41,027 nucleotides of DNA. It comes from Prochlorococcus sp. AG-363-P01 (lineage in GTDB: Bacteria > Cyanobacteriota > Cyanobacteriia > PCC-6307 > Cyanobiaceae). The translations under genes were made by a program, and so were the position numbers. The notes beneath the pieces were generated by a model. That model worked only from the letters and a program-made list of their open reading frames with translations. It did not search any database and was not told the origin of the DNA. Positions 22,754-31,916 of the stretch are shown one piece after another; position 1 is the stretch's first letter, and each line of letters begins with the position of its first letter. The DNA is taken from assembly GCA_003278225.1 (NCBI GenBank), contig QCGC01000011.1, positions 1-41,027 of the forward strand. Reading direction: 5' to 3'.

Positions 22754-22912
22754 TTAGGAAGCTATGAATTCATAGTCTTCTATAACCAGTCCTTCTATTA
22801 ACTCGAGCGCAACATGTTCTGAAGAAGCTTCACTTGCTTTCCAATGCCTAATAAGAAGTTGGAGCTCCTTAATTCTTTGCTCTGCGTTTTGAATTTTTTG
22901 GGAAATAGTCAT
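22754..22912 (-). CDS. Small hypothetical protein (52 aa)
   Basis: The ATG at 22912 opens 52 codons to a TAA at 22754-22756. It begins MTISQKIQNAEQRIKEL and continues as an amphipathic helix (LQLLIRHWKASEASS), ending ELIEGLVIEDYEFIAS. The heptad-like helix and the lack of any competing frame support a real gene too short for normal gene callers. No cysteine or membrane segment. It stands in an otherwise gene-poor 650-base stretch, next to a second small ORF on the same strand. Confidence 0.6.
   Translation of the reverse strand: MTISQKIQNAEQRIKELQLLIRHWKASEASSEHVALELIEGLVIEDYEFIAS
22762..22775. repeat. 14-bp perfect palindrome at the end of the 52-aa ORF
   Basis: CTATGAATTCATAG is a perfect palindrome; GAAG and CTTC flank it with one extra base, so the near-palindrome spans about 22758-22780. 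A related AGAATTCATA occurs near 22687. It falls inside the last codons of the small ORF. Possible transcript-end hairpin; chance in AT-rich DNA cannot be excluded. Confidence 0.35.
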
Positions 22913-22987
22913 CAGGATAATGGTTAATTATTTGAAGTTTTTAAGTAGCTCTTTTTTGAGAGGTAGGGAGACTATTGCTTGTGATAT

Positions 22988-23149
22988 TTAAAGTATGAGG
23001 TGAAATAGATCGTGCAAGTTAAGTGGCCATAAATTATTGATATGAGCTTTTTTCTTAGGTTTTTTAAAGTCGATTAATGGTTTTCTTAGACAAAGGTCAT
23101 TAATGAAATTAATATCTTCATTATTTAGGCAGGCTATGAAGCGAGTCAT
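22988..23149 (-). CDS. Possible small hypothetical protein (53 aa)
   Basis: The ATG at 23149 opens 53 codons to a TAA at 22988-22990. It starts MTRFIACLNNEDINFINDL and continues with KKPKKKAHINNLWPLNLHDL. Composition is protein-like (alternating polar and aliphatic residues, one Lys-rich turn), but there is no recognised family and no clear Shine-Dalgarno sequence. Same strand as the 52-aa ORF 75 bases downstream and 81 bases after the chorismate lyase stop, so a shared transcript is possible. Confidence 0.4.
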   Translation of the reverse strand: MTRFIACLNNEDINFINDLCLRKPLIDFKKPKKKAHINNLWPLNLHDLFHLIL

Positions 23150-23230
23150 CTTAAGAGAGCTTTGACTTTATGATCCGGTAACCATGGATCTTGGCAAGTT
23201 GTCAAGCAGATTTTTATGATATTTAGAAAT

Positions 23231-23827
23231 TTATTGCTGAAGATTGGGTATGTTTTTGCGGGGTATAGGGCCAAGCCATTTCTCAAGTTGAGGGCTGAAT
23301 ACTTCTCGGATGACTGTTAGCTCTCTTTCTTCTCGAAAGAATCGATAGTGCCTACTCCAGAAAGGACCTTTTTGTCCAAACTCTGTTTCCAGCCACTTAG
23401 CTGTGACTAAGGCGAGTCCATCTACTTCACGGAAGAGTTCTGATCGACCTTGAGTAAGACTTTTCCATATTGGCTGTTCCTTCTTTTTTAGGTGGAACTC
23501 AGCTTCTTTTTGATTCCACCAGCTTTCAGCCCATGCCAGGGTATGAGAGTTGCATGTAAGCCATACTTGTCTTCTTAGTAATGGAGGAATGAGTTCAGTG
23601 ATCTCAATTGGTGCTCCTTCCATAGGAGAAGGTTCATGCTCCATTGCAATCAATTTCACTTCCACTTCATGTCCTGTGAGTAGACGAAGGTGACGAGTTG
23701 GGCTGCCATCACCTAGAAGCATGAGTTGCCATGGCCCTGGAAGTCTCTGTGAGGCGTTCCCAGAAAGCACTCCCTCTGCAGGAGCTTCCCAAATAGCCTT
23801 GGGTGAACTTAGTAGTTTTTTATTCAG
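23231..23827 (-). CDS. Chorismate lyase (4-hydroxybenzoate synthase), cyanobacterial type
   Basis: Releases pyruvate from chorismate to give 4-hydroxybenzoate for plastoquinone. The cyanobacterial DUF98/Ycf21-like family is recognised from LPGPWQLMLLGDGSPTRHL, EVEVKLIAMEHEP and LLRRQVWLTCNSHTLAWAESWW. The first conventional start in frame is a GTG at 23770 (179 aa). The frame continues upstream with protein-like sequence (AIWEAPAEGVLSG) to a CTG at 23827 preceded by GGAG at seven bases (198 aa), and an ATG with a stop four codons later lies one frame away. I give the longer span; the true start, or a small frameshift, is unresolved. Confidence 0.75.
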   Translation of the reverse strand: MNKKLLSSPKAIWEAPAEGVLSGNASQRLPGPWQLMLLGDGSPTRHLRLLTGHEVEVKLIAMEHEPSPMEGAPIEITELIPPLLRRQVWLTCNSHTLAWAESWWNQKEAEFHLKKKEQPIWKSLTQGRSELFREVDGLALVTAKWLETEFGQKGPFWSRHYRFFREERELTVIREVFSPQLEKWLGPIPRKNIPNLQQ

Positions 23828-23882
23828 GATTCATCTCCATTAATAGACTTGTGTAATTGGCTTATTTGACGAAGGCATTTAT

Positions 23883-25826
23883 TTAAATGTTGTTTTCATA
23901 ATTATGAACTTTTAACCAAACCAATAGAGAAGTTAAATCAGCTTTGCTCACTCCAGGTAATTCGGCAGCATGACCAAGGCTTCTAGGACGTGATGCACTA
24001 AGCTTTTCCCTGGCTTCTTGGGATATGGTTGTGATGTTGTGATAATTAAGATCCTGAGGGATCAGTCTCTTTGCTTGCTTTTTAAATTGTTGGATTTGGG
24101 CTTTCTGTCTTTTTAAATATCCACTGTATTTGATATCAATTTCCGCTCCTTCTTGAACCGCTGAGGGAAGATTGTGATCGGATAATCCATGTCTTGCAAG
24201 ATCAGATATATGAACTCCTGGACGTCTAAGTATGTCGGCTAAGGTTATTGACCCTTTTATTGGTGCATTAGTGGCTTTTTCAATTTCACATGCTATTGGA
24301 TCGCTAGCTTTTAACCGTTGCTTTTCAAGGCGTTGTTTTTCTGCTTCTAGTGCTTTTTGTTTTGCTTCATATAACAGCCATCTTCGTTTGTCGATAAGCC
24401 CAAGTTGATATCCAAGTGGAGTTAGACGACGATCTGCATTGTCACCTCTTAGTACAAGACGATATTCACTCCTACTAGTTAGTACTCGGTAAGGTTCTCG
24501 TAGGTCTTTGCTAATTAAATCATCAATCATTGTACCGATATAGCTATCTTCACGTGGAAAATGGATGGCATCTTTGCCTTGGACAAATTGGGTTGCATTG
24601 ATACCTGCTACGAGCCCTTGAGCAGCTGCTTCTTCGTAGCCTGTTGTGCCATTTAGTTGTCCGGCGCTAAATAGTCCACTGACTATTTTAGTTTCTAAGG
24701 ATGGTAGCAATTGAGTTGCAGGCAGGTAGTCGTATTCAACTGCATATGCAGGCCGTAACATTACACATTCTTCAAGTCCTGGAAGGGTTCGAAGTAGCTC
24801 TAATTGAATGCTTTCGGGTAGACCTGTTGAGAAACCTTGAACGTAAATTTCCGGAGTGTCGCGTCCTTCTGGCTCAAGAAAGATTTGGTGTGACTCTTTT
24901 TCTGCAAAACGAACAATTTTGTCTTCTATAGATGGACAGTATCTGGGACCTTTGCTTTTGATAAAACCTCCATAAATAGGTGTTTGATGGAGATGCTCTT
25001 TAATCAACTGATGGGTTGCTTTTGTTGTGCGAGTGATGTGGCAGCTCATTTGCTCTCTCTCGACCCAGGCATCCGGATCAAAAGAAAAAAAACGATCAGC
25101 AGCATCACTGGGTTGTTCTTCTAAGGAATTCAGATGAATACTTTTTCTATCCACTCTTGCAGGTGTTCCAGTTTTAAGACGATCAATTTCAAAACCTAAT
25201 TTTTTTAGATTTTCGGTAAGTCCTTCTGCGGCTTGTTCGCCAGAACGTCCTGCTGACATTGATTGATTCCCTACCCAAATCTTTCCTCCTAGGAAAGTCC
25301 CTGTGGTAAGAATTACAGCTTTAGCTTGATAGATGCTTCCAAAATAAGTTTGAACTCCTTTAATTTCAAAAGTTCTGTGTTTGACTTTGTTTGGCAAGAT
25401 TACTTTTTTTTGATTTAACACCTCTACTTCGAGTCCAGTGACCATTGCTTCGCGTAATGCCAGATTTGGGGTTTGATGCAAATGGTGAAGCATTTTGCGA
25501 GAATATAAGCGTTTATCAGTTTGGGCTCTTAGAGCCCAAACTGAAGGGCCTCTACTTGCATTGAGAATTCTTTTTTGTAAGGCTGTTTCGTCTGCTAGTT
25601 TTCCAATAACTCCTCCCATAGCATCTACTTCATGTACTAGTTGACTTTTTGCTGGTCCTCCTACGGCAGGATTGCATGGTTGCCAGGCAATGCGGTCGAG
25701 ATTGAGTGTAAATAAAGCTGTTGACAACCCTAATCGAGCCGATGTGATAGCTGCTTCGCATCCAGCATGTCCGCCTCCAACAACTATTACGTCGAACTTT
25801 TCGTTGCAATTGCTCAATGACGACAT
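23883..25826 (-). CDS. mnmG: tRNA uridine 5-carboxymethylaminomethyl modification enzyme (GidA)
   Basis: FAD-dependent partner of MnmE that modifies the wobble uridine (U34) of several tRNAs. FAD site [12 protein letters not shown] at residues 15-26, [17 protein letters not shown] near 56-72, [28 protein letters not shown] near 218 and [17 protein letters not shown] near 390 are all characteristic. The C-terminal helical domain runs to the end. 647 aa, full length. ATG at 25826. It is downstream of dnaB by 29 bases on the same strand, in a row with rplI. Confidence 0.96.
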   Translation of the reverse strand: MSSLSNCNEKFDVIVVGGGHAGCEAAITSARLGLSTALFTLNLDRIAWQPCNPAVGGPAKSQLVHEVDAMGGVIGKLADETALQKRILNASRGPSVWALRAQTDKRLYSRKMLHHLHQTPNLALREAMVTGLEVEVLNQKKVILPNKVKHRTFEIKGVQTYFGSIYQAKAVILTTGTFLGGKIWVGNQSMSAGRSGEQAAEGLTENLKKLGFEIDRLKTGTPARVDRKSIHLNSLEEQPSDAADRFFSFDPDAWVEREQMSCHITRTTKATHQLIKEHLHQTPIYGGFIKSKGPRYCPSIEDKIVRFAEKESHQIFLEPEGRDTPEIYVQGFSTGLPESIQLELLRTLPGLEECVMLRPAYAVEYDYLPATQLLPSLETKIVSGLFSAGQLNGTTGYEEAAAQGLVAGINATQFVQGKDAIHFPREDSYIGTMIDDLISKDLREPYRVLTSRSEYRLVLRGDNADRRLTPLGYQLGLIDKRRWLLYEAKQKALEAEKQRLEKQRLKASDPIACEIEKATNAPIKGSITLADILRRPGVHISDLARHGLSDHNLPSAVQEGAEIDIKYSGYLKRQKAQIQQFKKQAKRLIPQDLNYHNITTISQEAREKLSASRPRSLGHAAELPGVSKADLTSLLVWLKVHNYENNI

Positions 25827-25855
25827 CTGTTAGTGGTGTGTATTAAGTTTTGGCA

Positions 25856-27274
25856 CTATGCAGCTAGATTCCTGAATCGAGTGAATTGGGGTTCGAAAAG
25901 TAACTTTACTGTTCCAACTGGTCCATTTCGATGCTTGGTTAAAATTAGCTCAGTTATTCCTCTGTCTGGTGATTCAGGGTTGTAGTACTCATCTCGGTAG
26001 ATCATCAAAACGAGATCAGCATCTTGTTCTATTGAACCAGATTCTCTTAAATCACTAAGCATTGGACGTTTGTTGGTTCGTGATTCAACTCCTCTACTTA
26101 GTTGTGATAGGGCTATGACTGGCACCTTGAGCTCTCTTGCCATGCCTTTGAGGCCTCTCGTGATTCTAGATAGCTCTTGCACCCGATTATCTGGTGTTGA
26201 ACCTTCCATTAGCTGTAAATAATCGATGACTATTAGACCTAGTTCTTTCCCTTGTTCGGCCATGAGGCGTCTACATAGAGAACGCATTTCTAAGACACTT
26301 AAATTTGGTTTGTCATCTATGTAGATAGGTAATTGGCCTAGAGTATTAATGCCTTGTCCAAGCAAAGGCCATTCTTCTTGTTGTAACCGTCCTGTTCGAA
26401 GCCGTCCATTTTCAATGCCTACTTCCATTGATAAGAGGCGATATGTGAGTTGTTCTTTGCTCATCTCAAGACTGAAAATGCAGACTGGTAATCCATGCAG
26501 TTGCGCAACGTTTTTTGCAAGATTTAGAACTATGGATGTTTTTCCCATGGCTGGTCGACCTGCGACAATTATTAAGTCACTTCTTTGTAGTCCTTGGGTC
26601 ATCGCATCAAGGTCATAGAAATTAACTGGAATACCTGCTACTGAAGTACCTAAAGACCGACTTTCAATTTCGTTGAATGTACTGGTTAGGATTTCAGCTG
26701 TAGGCTTCAGTCCTTTGGAAGGCTTTTCTTGACTAATAGAGAAGATTTTTTGTTCGGCTTTATCAAGCACTTCTTCCATAGGTAATTTTTGGTCAAACCC
26801 AAGTTGTATAACTTCGTTGCCTGAGCGAATAAGTTGGCGACGTAGGAATTTATCAGTGACCAATCTTGCAACTTGTTCAATAGATGCAGTTGACGCAACT
26901 CGTTCAACTAGTTCTACTAATCTGTTTGCCCCACCAACTTTTTCCAGAGACCCAGTGTCTGCCAGCCAAGCACTCATTGAAGTTAAATCAGTAGGTTTAC
27001 CTTGGCTATGAAGCATTAAGGCCGTTCGATATATCTCCCGATGTGCATTTAAATAAAAGGCTTCTGGTTGTAATAAATCTGCTACTCGACTTATTGCTTC
27101 TGGATCTAAGAGGATTCCGCCTAAAATAGCTTCTTCAGCTTCTAGATTTTGTGGAGGAATTGAATCTGGTAAAGCCTCGAAGTTTGGTGACCGAGAATTT
27201 GCAGATTGACCTTGTTTACTTTGTGATGCTTTTTTAGAAGTATCTCGATCATTTGGAAGTGGGATGCTCACCAT
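25856..27274 (-). CDS. dnaB: Replicative DNA helicase DnaB
   Basis: Hexameric fork helicase. The N-terminal DnaB domain starts at QNLEAEEAILGGILLDP; the RecA-like motor has Walker A GRPAMGKTS (about residues 239-247), Walker B LIVIDYLQLM, the SRITRGLKGMARELKVPV region and a C-terminal LTKHRNGPVGTVKLLF. 472 aa with no intein, unlike some cyanobacterial DnaB genes. ATG at 27274. Sits between rplI and mnmG, 62 bases after rplI. Confidence 0.96.
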   Translation of the reverse strand: MVSIPLPNDRDTSKKASQSKQGQSANSRSPNFEALPDSIPPQNLEAEEAILGGILLDPEAISRVADLLQPEAFYLNAHREIYRTALMLHSQGKPTDLTSMSAWLADTGSLEKVGGANRLVELVERVASTASIEQVARLVTDKFLRRQLIRSGNEVIQLGFDQKLPMEEVLDKAEQKIFSISQEKPSKGLKPTAEILTSTFNEIESRSLGTSVAGIPVNFYDLDAMTQGLQRSDLIIVAGRPAMGKTSIVLNLAKNVAQLHGLPVCIFSLEMSKEQLTYRLLSMEVGIENGRLRTGRLQQEEWPLLGQGINTLGQLPIYIDDKPNLSVLEMRSLCRRLMAEQGKELGLIVIDYLQLMEGSTPDNRVQELSRITRGLKGMARELKVPVIALSQLSRGVESRTNKRPMLSDLRESGSIEQDADLVLMIYRDEYYNPESPDRGITELILTKHRNGPVGTVKLLFEPQFTRFRNLAA

Positions 27275-27336
27275 TTATCAGGACCGTTGTGTAAGGGCAA
27301 CTTACTTTGATTTTTTAGTTCAACCCTGAAAAGTAT

Positions 27337-27795
27337 TTAGTAACTTGAAACTTCCAGGTTGATTTCGGCCGTTACTTCTTTATGAAGCTTCACTTGAACT
27401 TTGTATTTGCCTGTGTTGTGTATTTCTGGAACTGTGATTTCACGACGGTCTATTTCCTTTTTAGTTGCTTCTTGAATGACTTCTGCGACATCACCGTTGG
27501 TCACTGTTCCGAATAGAACACCGTCTTCACCGACTTGTTTTTTGACGGTAAATCTGCCAATTGTTATAAGTGCAGTTTGGAAGTCAAGTGCTTCTTGCTT
27601 TATAGCAGCCTCATGTTCTGCTTTTTTGGCTTTACGATGTTGTACTTGTTTCATCACTGCTGGAGTGACTGGTAAGGCTTTGCCATAGGGGAGGAGAAAG
27701 TTACGCGCAAAACCCGGAGCCACTTCAACTAGATCACCATCTTTGCCGAGGCTAAGAATGTCTTCGTTGAGGACAACTTTTACTCGCTTAACCAT
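27337..27795 (-). CDS. rplI: Ribosomal protein L9
   Basis: Binds 23S rRNA and affects translational fidelity. The N-terminal domain [20 protein letters not shown] with [13 protein letters not shown] is diagnostic, then a long connecting helix and the C-terminal domain with [18 protein letters not shown]. 152 aa, full length. ATG at 27795. It begins the rplI-dnaB-mnmG row and follows the first desaturase gene by 35 bases on the same strand. Confidence 0.97.
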   Translation of the reverse strand: MVKRVKVVLNEDILSLGKDGDLVEVAPGFARNFLLPYGKALPVTPAVMKQVQHRKAKKAEHEAAIKQEALDFQTALITIGRFTVKKQVGEDGVLFGTVTNGDVAEVIQEATKKEIDRREITVPEIHNTGKYKVQVKLHKEVTAEINLEVSSY

Positions 27796-27830
27796 GATAT
27801 GTAGGATTAGTGATCAGTCGATTTCTCACC

Positions 27831-28763
27831 CTAATATGTGGCGGGTAGTCTGATCTTGGTTGCTAAGCCTAAAGCACGCAAAAGACGAATGTGTTGCCAA
27901 GTCAGATCTATTTGTCCTTTTTGCAGTCCTTGAAGAGCTGAGTTAGGGAAGGCATGGTGGTTGTTATGCCATCCTTCACCAAAAGTTAATGCAGCAACCC
28001 AAGCGTTATTACGAGAACAGTCATCACAGTCATAGACTACGTTTCCCCAGCAATGAGTAGCAGAATTTACTAACCAAGTTACGTGATAAACCAAAACTAA
28101 TCGTACAAAGATTCCCCATAAGACCATGCCCCATCCATTTATTCCAGATAGCTCTCCAATTAAAAAAAGTATTGCGCCTAAAGGAATTTGAAGCAGCAAG
28201 AAGTTTTTATTTAACCATCGGTAATACCAATCTTTATTTAAATCTCCACTGAAACGTGGAATTGCATTCATTGCCGGAATGGGTTCAAACATCCAACCCA
28301 TGTGACTCCACCAGAATCCTTTGTGACTGTTGTGGTGATCTGGCTCCCTATCAGAAAAGGTGTGATGGTGTCTATGAAGGCCTACCCAATCAATTGGACC
28401 ATGTTGGCAACTTAAAGCCCCACAGGTTGCAAAGAAACGCTCCAACCATTTTGGGACAGCAAAAGCACGATGTGATAACAGACGGTGATAGCCAAGTGTT
28501 ACTCCAAGGCATGCTGTCAACCAATAGAGAATGACAGTCGCGGCAATAGCTTGCAGACTCCAGAAACGAGGTTGTAGCGCAATTATTGTTAAAACATGAA
28601 TAGCAATCATGAAAAATATTGTTCCCCAACGCTTTTGTTCTTTTTTTTTATATTGAGATTTTTGGGTAATCGGACGCCGCAGCTGAGCAGCAAACTTATT
28701 TGCTTTCTCTGACCCCACGGGTCTACAAAGACGAGCAGGAGCGACAATCACACGTGATCTCAT
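27831..28763 (-). CDS. Acyl-lipid/acyl-CoA delta-9-type fatty acid desaturase, copy 1
   Basis: Di-iron membrane desaturase. The three histidine boxes are HRLLSH at residues 93-98, HRHHH at 130-134 and HNNHH near 267-271, spaced as in the DesC/stearoyl desaturase family, with hydrophobic segments before box 1 (about 50-90) and between boxes 2 and 3 (about 187-230). 310 aa. ATG at 28763 with no obvious Shine-Dalgarno sequence. The position introduced cannot be read from the sequence; delta-9 is the usual family role. A close paralogue lies 0.8 kb away, also on the minus strand. Confidence 0.9.
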   Translation of the reverse strand: MRSRVIVAPARLCRPVGSEKANKFAAQLRRPITQKSQYKKKEQKRWGTIFFMIAIHVLTIIALQPRFWSLQAIAATVILYWLTACLGVTLGYHRLLSHRAFAVPKWLERFFATCGALSCQHGPIDWVGLHRHHHTFSDREPDHHNSHKGFWWSHMGWMFEPIPAMNAIPRFSGDLNKDWYYRWLNKNFLLLQIPLGAILFLIGELSGINGWGMVLWGIFVRLVLVYHVTWLVNSATHCWGNVVYDCDDCSRNNAWVAALTFGEGWHNNHHAFPNSALQGLQKGQIDLTWQHIRLLRALGLATKIRLPATY

Positions 28764-28814
28764 CAGTGATACGCTAACTATCTATTTACGATAGCTGATA
28801 AGGATCCATATCAC

Positions 28815-29552
28815 TTGGCTTGCCCTGATCCTCAATCTGATTGCTTGCAAATTGGTTTTCGTGACCGACTATCAGATGGTCGCAGGGCAATGGCGCATTT
28901 AATACATGTTTGGCATGAGCGAAATGGTTGGTCTCATAAGGTTCTTCCTGCGCTTGTAGATTCTCTTGACTTAGGACGAGTGCATAATTCCCAAATTTCT
29001 AATCTTCGAAATGGAAAGCTGGCTTCTCCTGGGCCTGAAGTGTTTCTTGCATTAGCTCAAGCTAATTTTGTGCTTCACAATGGAATTGAGACCATTAGGC
29101 ACCGTCTCAAAGAAGTTCACCCAGAATTATTAAAGGTTCTTTTAAAGTCTGCGATTCCTTTAACGGGAGATGATGGTGAGCCTTTAGGAGCAGGTACTTT
29201 ATTGGAAATTTTTCTTGGGATAGCACCTTTGCCCTCTTGTTTTGATTGGTTTATTGAAGATGATGAGGCGGCTTTGTTAAGTGCTGCTCTTTCAGAAAAT
29301 TTATGCCGTGGTCAATCTTGGCGACAATGTAGAGAAGAGGTAATGGCAGCTTATTCAATTAGTAATTCACAACGACGAGAACGTTTTGCAGAGGTGATGG
29401 CAGGTATTCGTGATTACAGTGCAGCAGAGTTAGATGGTGAATTGTTGGATTTATATTCAACACATTTGGCATTACAAGGTGAGACAAATCAAGGTGCGCA
29501 AGCTTTTCTTGAAGCCTTACGGAGAAGAGTTTTGGAAATAAAAAAAATTTAA
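28815..29552 (+). CDS. Hypothetical protein with HTH-like N-terminal segment, between two desaturase genes
   Basis: 245 aa, unrecognised as a whole. From the TTG at 28815 (AAGGA ten bases upstream); the ATG at 28890 would give 220 aa. Residues about 26-84 resemble a Cro/C1 (XRE) helix-turn-helix: a helix LIHVWHERNGW, then a recognition-like NSQISNLRNGK and PEVFLALAQAN. The rest is helical (LKVLLKSAIPL, LSAALSENLCRGQSWRQC, FAEVMAGIRDYSA). It diverges from copy 1 of the desaturase and overlaps copy 2 at its stop. A role in controlling the desaturases is inference. Confidence 0.65.
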   Translation: MACPDPQSDCLQIGFRDRLSDGRRAMAHLIHVWHERNGWSHKVLPALVDSLDLGRVHNSQISNLRNGKLASPGPEVFLALAQANFVLHNGIETIRHRLKEVHPELLKVLLKSAIPLTGDDGEPLGAGTLLEIFLGIAPLPSCFDWFIEDDEAALLSAALSENLCRGQSWRQCREEVMAAYSISNSQRRERFAEVMAGIRDYSAAELDGELLDLYSTHLALQGETNQGAQAFLEALRRRVLEIKKI

Positions 29553-30466
29553 TTGCTTTGAAGGTATTTAGCTTGACGAATTTTGCGAGCAAGACCAAAA
29601 CGTTTCAATAATTTTATGTGTTGCCAGGTTATGTCAAATTCAAACCATCTGAGACCGTGTCGAGCACTTTGTGGATAAGCGTGGTGATTATTGTGCCAAC
29701 CTTCACCAAAAGTTAGAAGAGCTACCCACCAACAGTTTCGAGATAGATCGGGACAGTCAAAATTGCGATATCCAAACGTATGAGTAGCTGAGTTTACCAA
29801 CCAAGTTACGTGGTAAACCATCACTAGTCTTAGTGGAATTCCCCATAGGACAAGCCCTAAGCCTCCTCCATGAACTTGGTTTATTTCGCCATACCAGTAA
29901 AGGAAAAGAAATATCGGTATTTGCAATAGAAGAAACCAATGATCTAGCCAACGAAAGAAAGGATCAGCTAATAAATCACCAGCAAGTTTTTGGCTGTGAC
30001 GTAATGCAGGTATTTCATGCAACATCCATTCACTATGGCTCCACCAAAAGCCTCTGCCTGCATCGTGATGATCATTTGGCTGATCCGAAAATTGATGGTG
30101 ATGTCGGTGCAGGGCTACCCATTCGATAGGACCGCTTTGACAAGCCAAACTGCCCATAATGACAAGAATCCTTTCGACTAATCGAGGAGCCACAAAACTG
30201 CGATGTGCTACAAGCCGATGAAGGCCAAGCGTGACCCCTAAGACTGTTATCCAGTAGAGAATTGCTAAAGCAGTTAATCCTTGCCAACTCCAGAATCGCG
30301 GGAGCAGTGCAAAGCAAGCAGCAACATGCATAATCAGCATGAAAGTTGTAGTGCCCCCCCGAATTTTTCTTTGACTGGGTGGGAGAGGATCTCTTCGTGC
30401 AATTATTCCTGCTCTTAGCCGCAACTCTCGTGAGGAAGAATGAGTTTGTGAAACTGATGAAACCAA
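29549..30466 (-). CDS. Acyl-lipid/acyl-CoA delta-9-type fatty acid desaturase, copy 2
   Basis: Same fold as copy 1: histidine boxes HRLVAH (residues 83-88), HRHHH (120-124) and HNNHH near the C-terminus, with the SATHTFGY segment before the last box. 305 aa. The start is TTG at 30466, supported by GGAG at 30473-30476 six bases upstream; no ATG occurs before the first membrane region. Its stop and the stop of the plus-strand gene share the palindrome TTAA at 29549-29552. The N-terminus differs from copy 1, so the duplication is not recent. Confidence 0.9.
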   Translation of the reverse strand: MVSSVSQTHSSSRELRLRAGIIARRDPLPPSQRKIRGGTTTFMLIMHVAACFALLPRFWSWQGLTALAILYWITVLGVTLGLHRLVAHRSFVAPRLVERILVIMGSLACQSGPIEWVALHRHHHQFSDQPNDHHDAGRGFWWSHSEWMLHEIPALRHSQKLAGDLLADPFFRWLDHWFLLLQIPIFLFLYWYGEINQVHGGGLGLVLWGIPLRLVMVYHVTWLVNSATHTFGYRNFDCPDLSRNCWWVALLTFGEGWHNNHHAYPQSARHGLRWFEFDITWQHIKLLKRFGLARKIRQAKYLQSN

Positions 30467-30590
30467 AATGAACTCCGTTAGATCGAATGCCGCTCCTTCG
30501 GGATGTCAACAGAAGCGGATGGAATAGTGGGCGAAGTAGGAGGTAAGCCTAAGAATCTAAAGAGACTGTAAGCCTCGTACTTGATTTACT

Positions 30591-31892
30591 GTGTTTAAAA
30601 GCTCGTCAGCTGAAATAAATGAAGCACTAGTTAAAGCATGGGCTAAGAATTATGTTTCTTGCATTGCTGATGCTCAAAAATCATTCCGGGAGAAGCGTAC
30701 AGAAGCAGTTATGCATCGTTTAGAAAAGGTTTTAGATGCTTTTTCTAAAGAACGTGTAAATACACACCATTTTGCTTCTGTTACTGGTTTTGGTCATGGT
30801 GATCAAGGAAGACAAGTAATAGATCGGGTCTTTGCAAGGGTTTTAGGGGCTGAGAGTGCAGCTGTGAGGACCCAATTTGTAAGTGGGACGCATGCAATCG
30901 CCGCGTCTTTATTTGGAGTTTTGCGCCCTGGAGATCATCTTCTTTCTGTGACTGGTAGGCCTTATGACACCCTTGAAGAAGTGATAGGTCTTCGCGGAAG
31001 AGGACAAGGATCTCTTCTTGAATTTGGTGTTGGATATGAAGAGTTGAATCTCGATAAAGATGGTTGTATTGATTTTGCTTCTTTGGAAAAGGCTTTAGAA
31101 GTTTCTAGAAATATGGTTTTTATTCAGAGAAGCTGTGGTTATTCTTGGCGACCTTCTTTATCAATCAAGTCTATCGAACAAATATGCTCCCTTGTTCACG
31201 ATAAACAACCTAAATGTGTTTGTTTTGTTGACAATTGTTATGGCGAGCTTGTTGAAGAAAAAGAACCATGTGAAGTCGGTTCCGACTTAATAGCTGGATC
31301 TTTAATTAAAAATCTTGGAGGAACAATAGCTCCAGTAGGGGGCTATGTAGCGGGAAAAACGAATCTTGTTACCAAGGCTTGTTGCCGGCTAACTTCACCA
31401 GGGATTGGTGTAGATGGTGGAACAGGATTTGATCTTCATAGAGTTTTACTGCAAGGGTTATTTCTTGCACCTCAAATGGTTGCTGAAGCATTGATTGGTG
31501 CAGATCTTGTCTCAGGTGTCTTTGAAGGTCTTGGCTTTGATGTACATCCATTAGTTGGACAACATCGTTCGGATGTAATCCAAGCTGTGCGCTTAGGCGA
31601 TCCCAATGCATTAAAAGTTGTTTGTAAGGCCTTTCAACTTTGTTCTCCAGTTGGATCCTATTTAGAGCCAGTGCCAGCTCCAATGCCTGGATATGACACT
31701 GAGTTAGTCATGGCAGGAGGTACCTTTATTGATGGCAGTACAAGTGAATTTTCTGCAGATGGTCCTTTAAGGCCTCCATACAATTTGTATGTTCAAGGAG
31801 GGACTCATCATTCACATGTCAAAATTGCATTAATTAGAGCAATTTTCGAGTTAGTTAAAGCAGGATTACTTAATTTGCCTCAGACTGATTGA
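30591..31892 (+). CDS. PLP-dependent C-S lyase-like protein (cystathionine beta-lyase / 'aluminum resistance' family)
   Basis: 433 aa, fold type I PLP protein of the family annotated as methionine gamma-lyase-like or aluminum-resistance proteins. Typical segments are VRTQFVSGTHAI near residue 95, LLSVTGRPYDTLEEVIG, VDNCYGELVE with the cofactor-binding aspartate, and SLIKNLGGT with the candidate Schiff-base lysine at residue 240. Start GTG at 30591. The real substrate is not established; the family name comes from an old phenotype. The gcvH start lies 24 bases after its stop, so it probably heads a transcript with gcvH and gcvP. Confidence 0.8.
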   Translation: MFKSSSAEINEALVKAWAKNYVSCIADAQKSFREKRTEAVMHRLEKVLDAFSKERVNTHHFASVTGFGHGDQGRQVIDRVFARVLGAESAAVRTQFVSGTHAIAASLFGVLRPGDHLLSVTGRPYDTLEEVIGLRGRGQGSLLEFGVGYEELNLDKDGCIDFASLEKALEVSRNMVFIQRSCGYSWRPSLSIKSIEQICSLVHDKQPKCVCFVDNCYGELVEEKEPCEVGSDLIAGSLIKNLGGTIAPVGGYVAGKTNLVTKACCRLTSPGIGVDGGTGFDLHRVLLQGLFLAPQMVAEALIGADLVSGVFEGLGFDVHPLVGQHRSDVIQAVRLGDPNALKVVCKAFQLCSPVGSYLEPVPAPMPGYDTELVMAGGTFIDGSTSEFSADGPLRPPYNLYVQGGTHHSHVKIALIRAIFELVKAGLLNLPQTD

Positions 31893-31916
31893 GTTTTGTT
31901 TGGCCCATACCAATCA

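Noticed and set aside
30072-30509. Minus-strand ORF of 145 codons in another frame of desaturase 2
   Set aside because: It is a shadow of the desaturase, which has intact histidine boxes and a Shine-Dalgarno-supported start.
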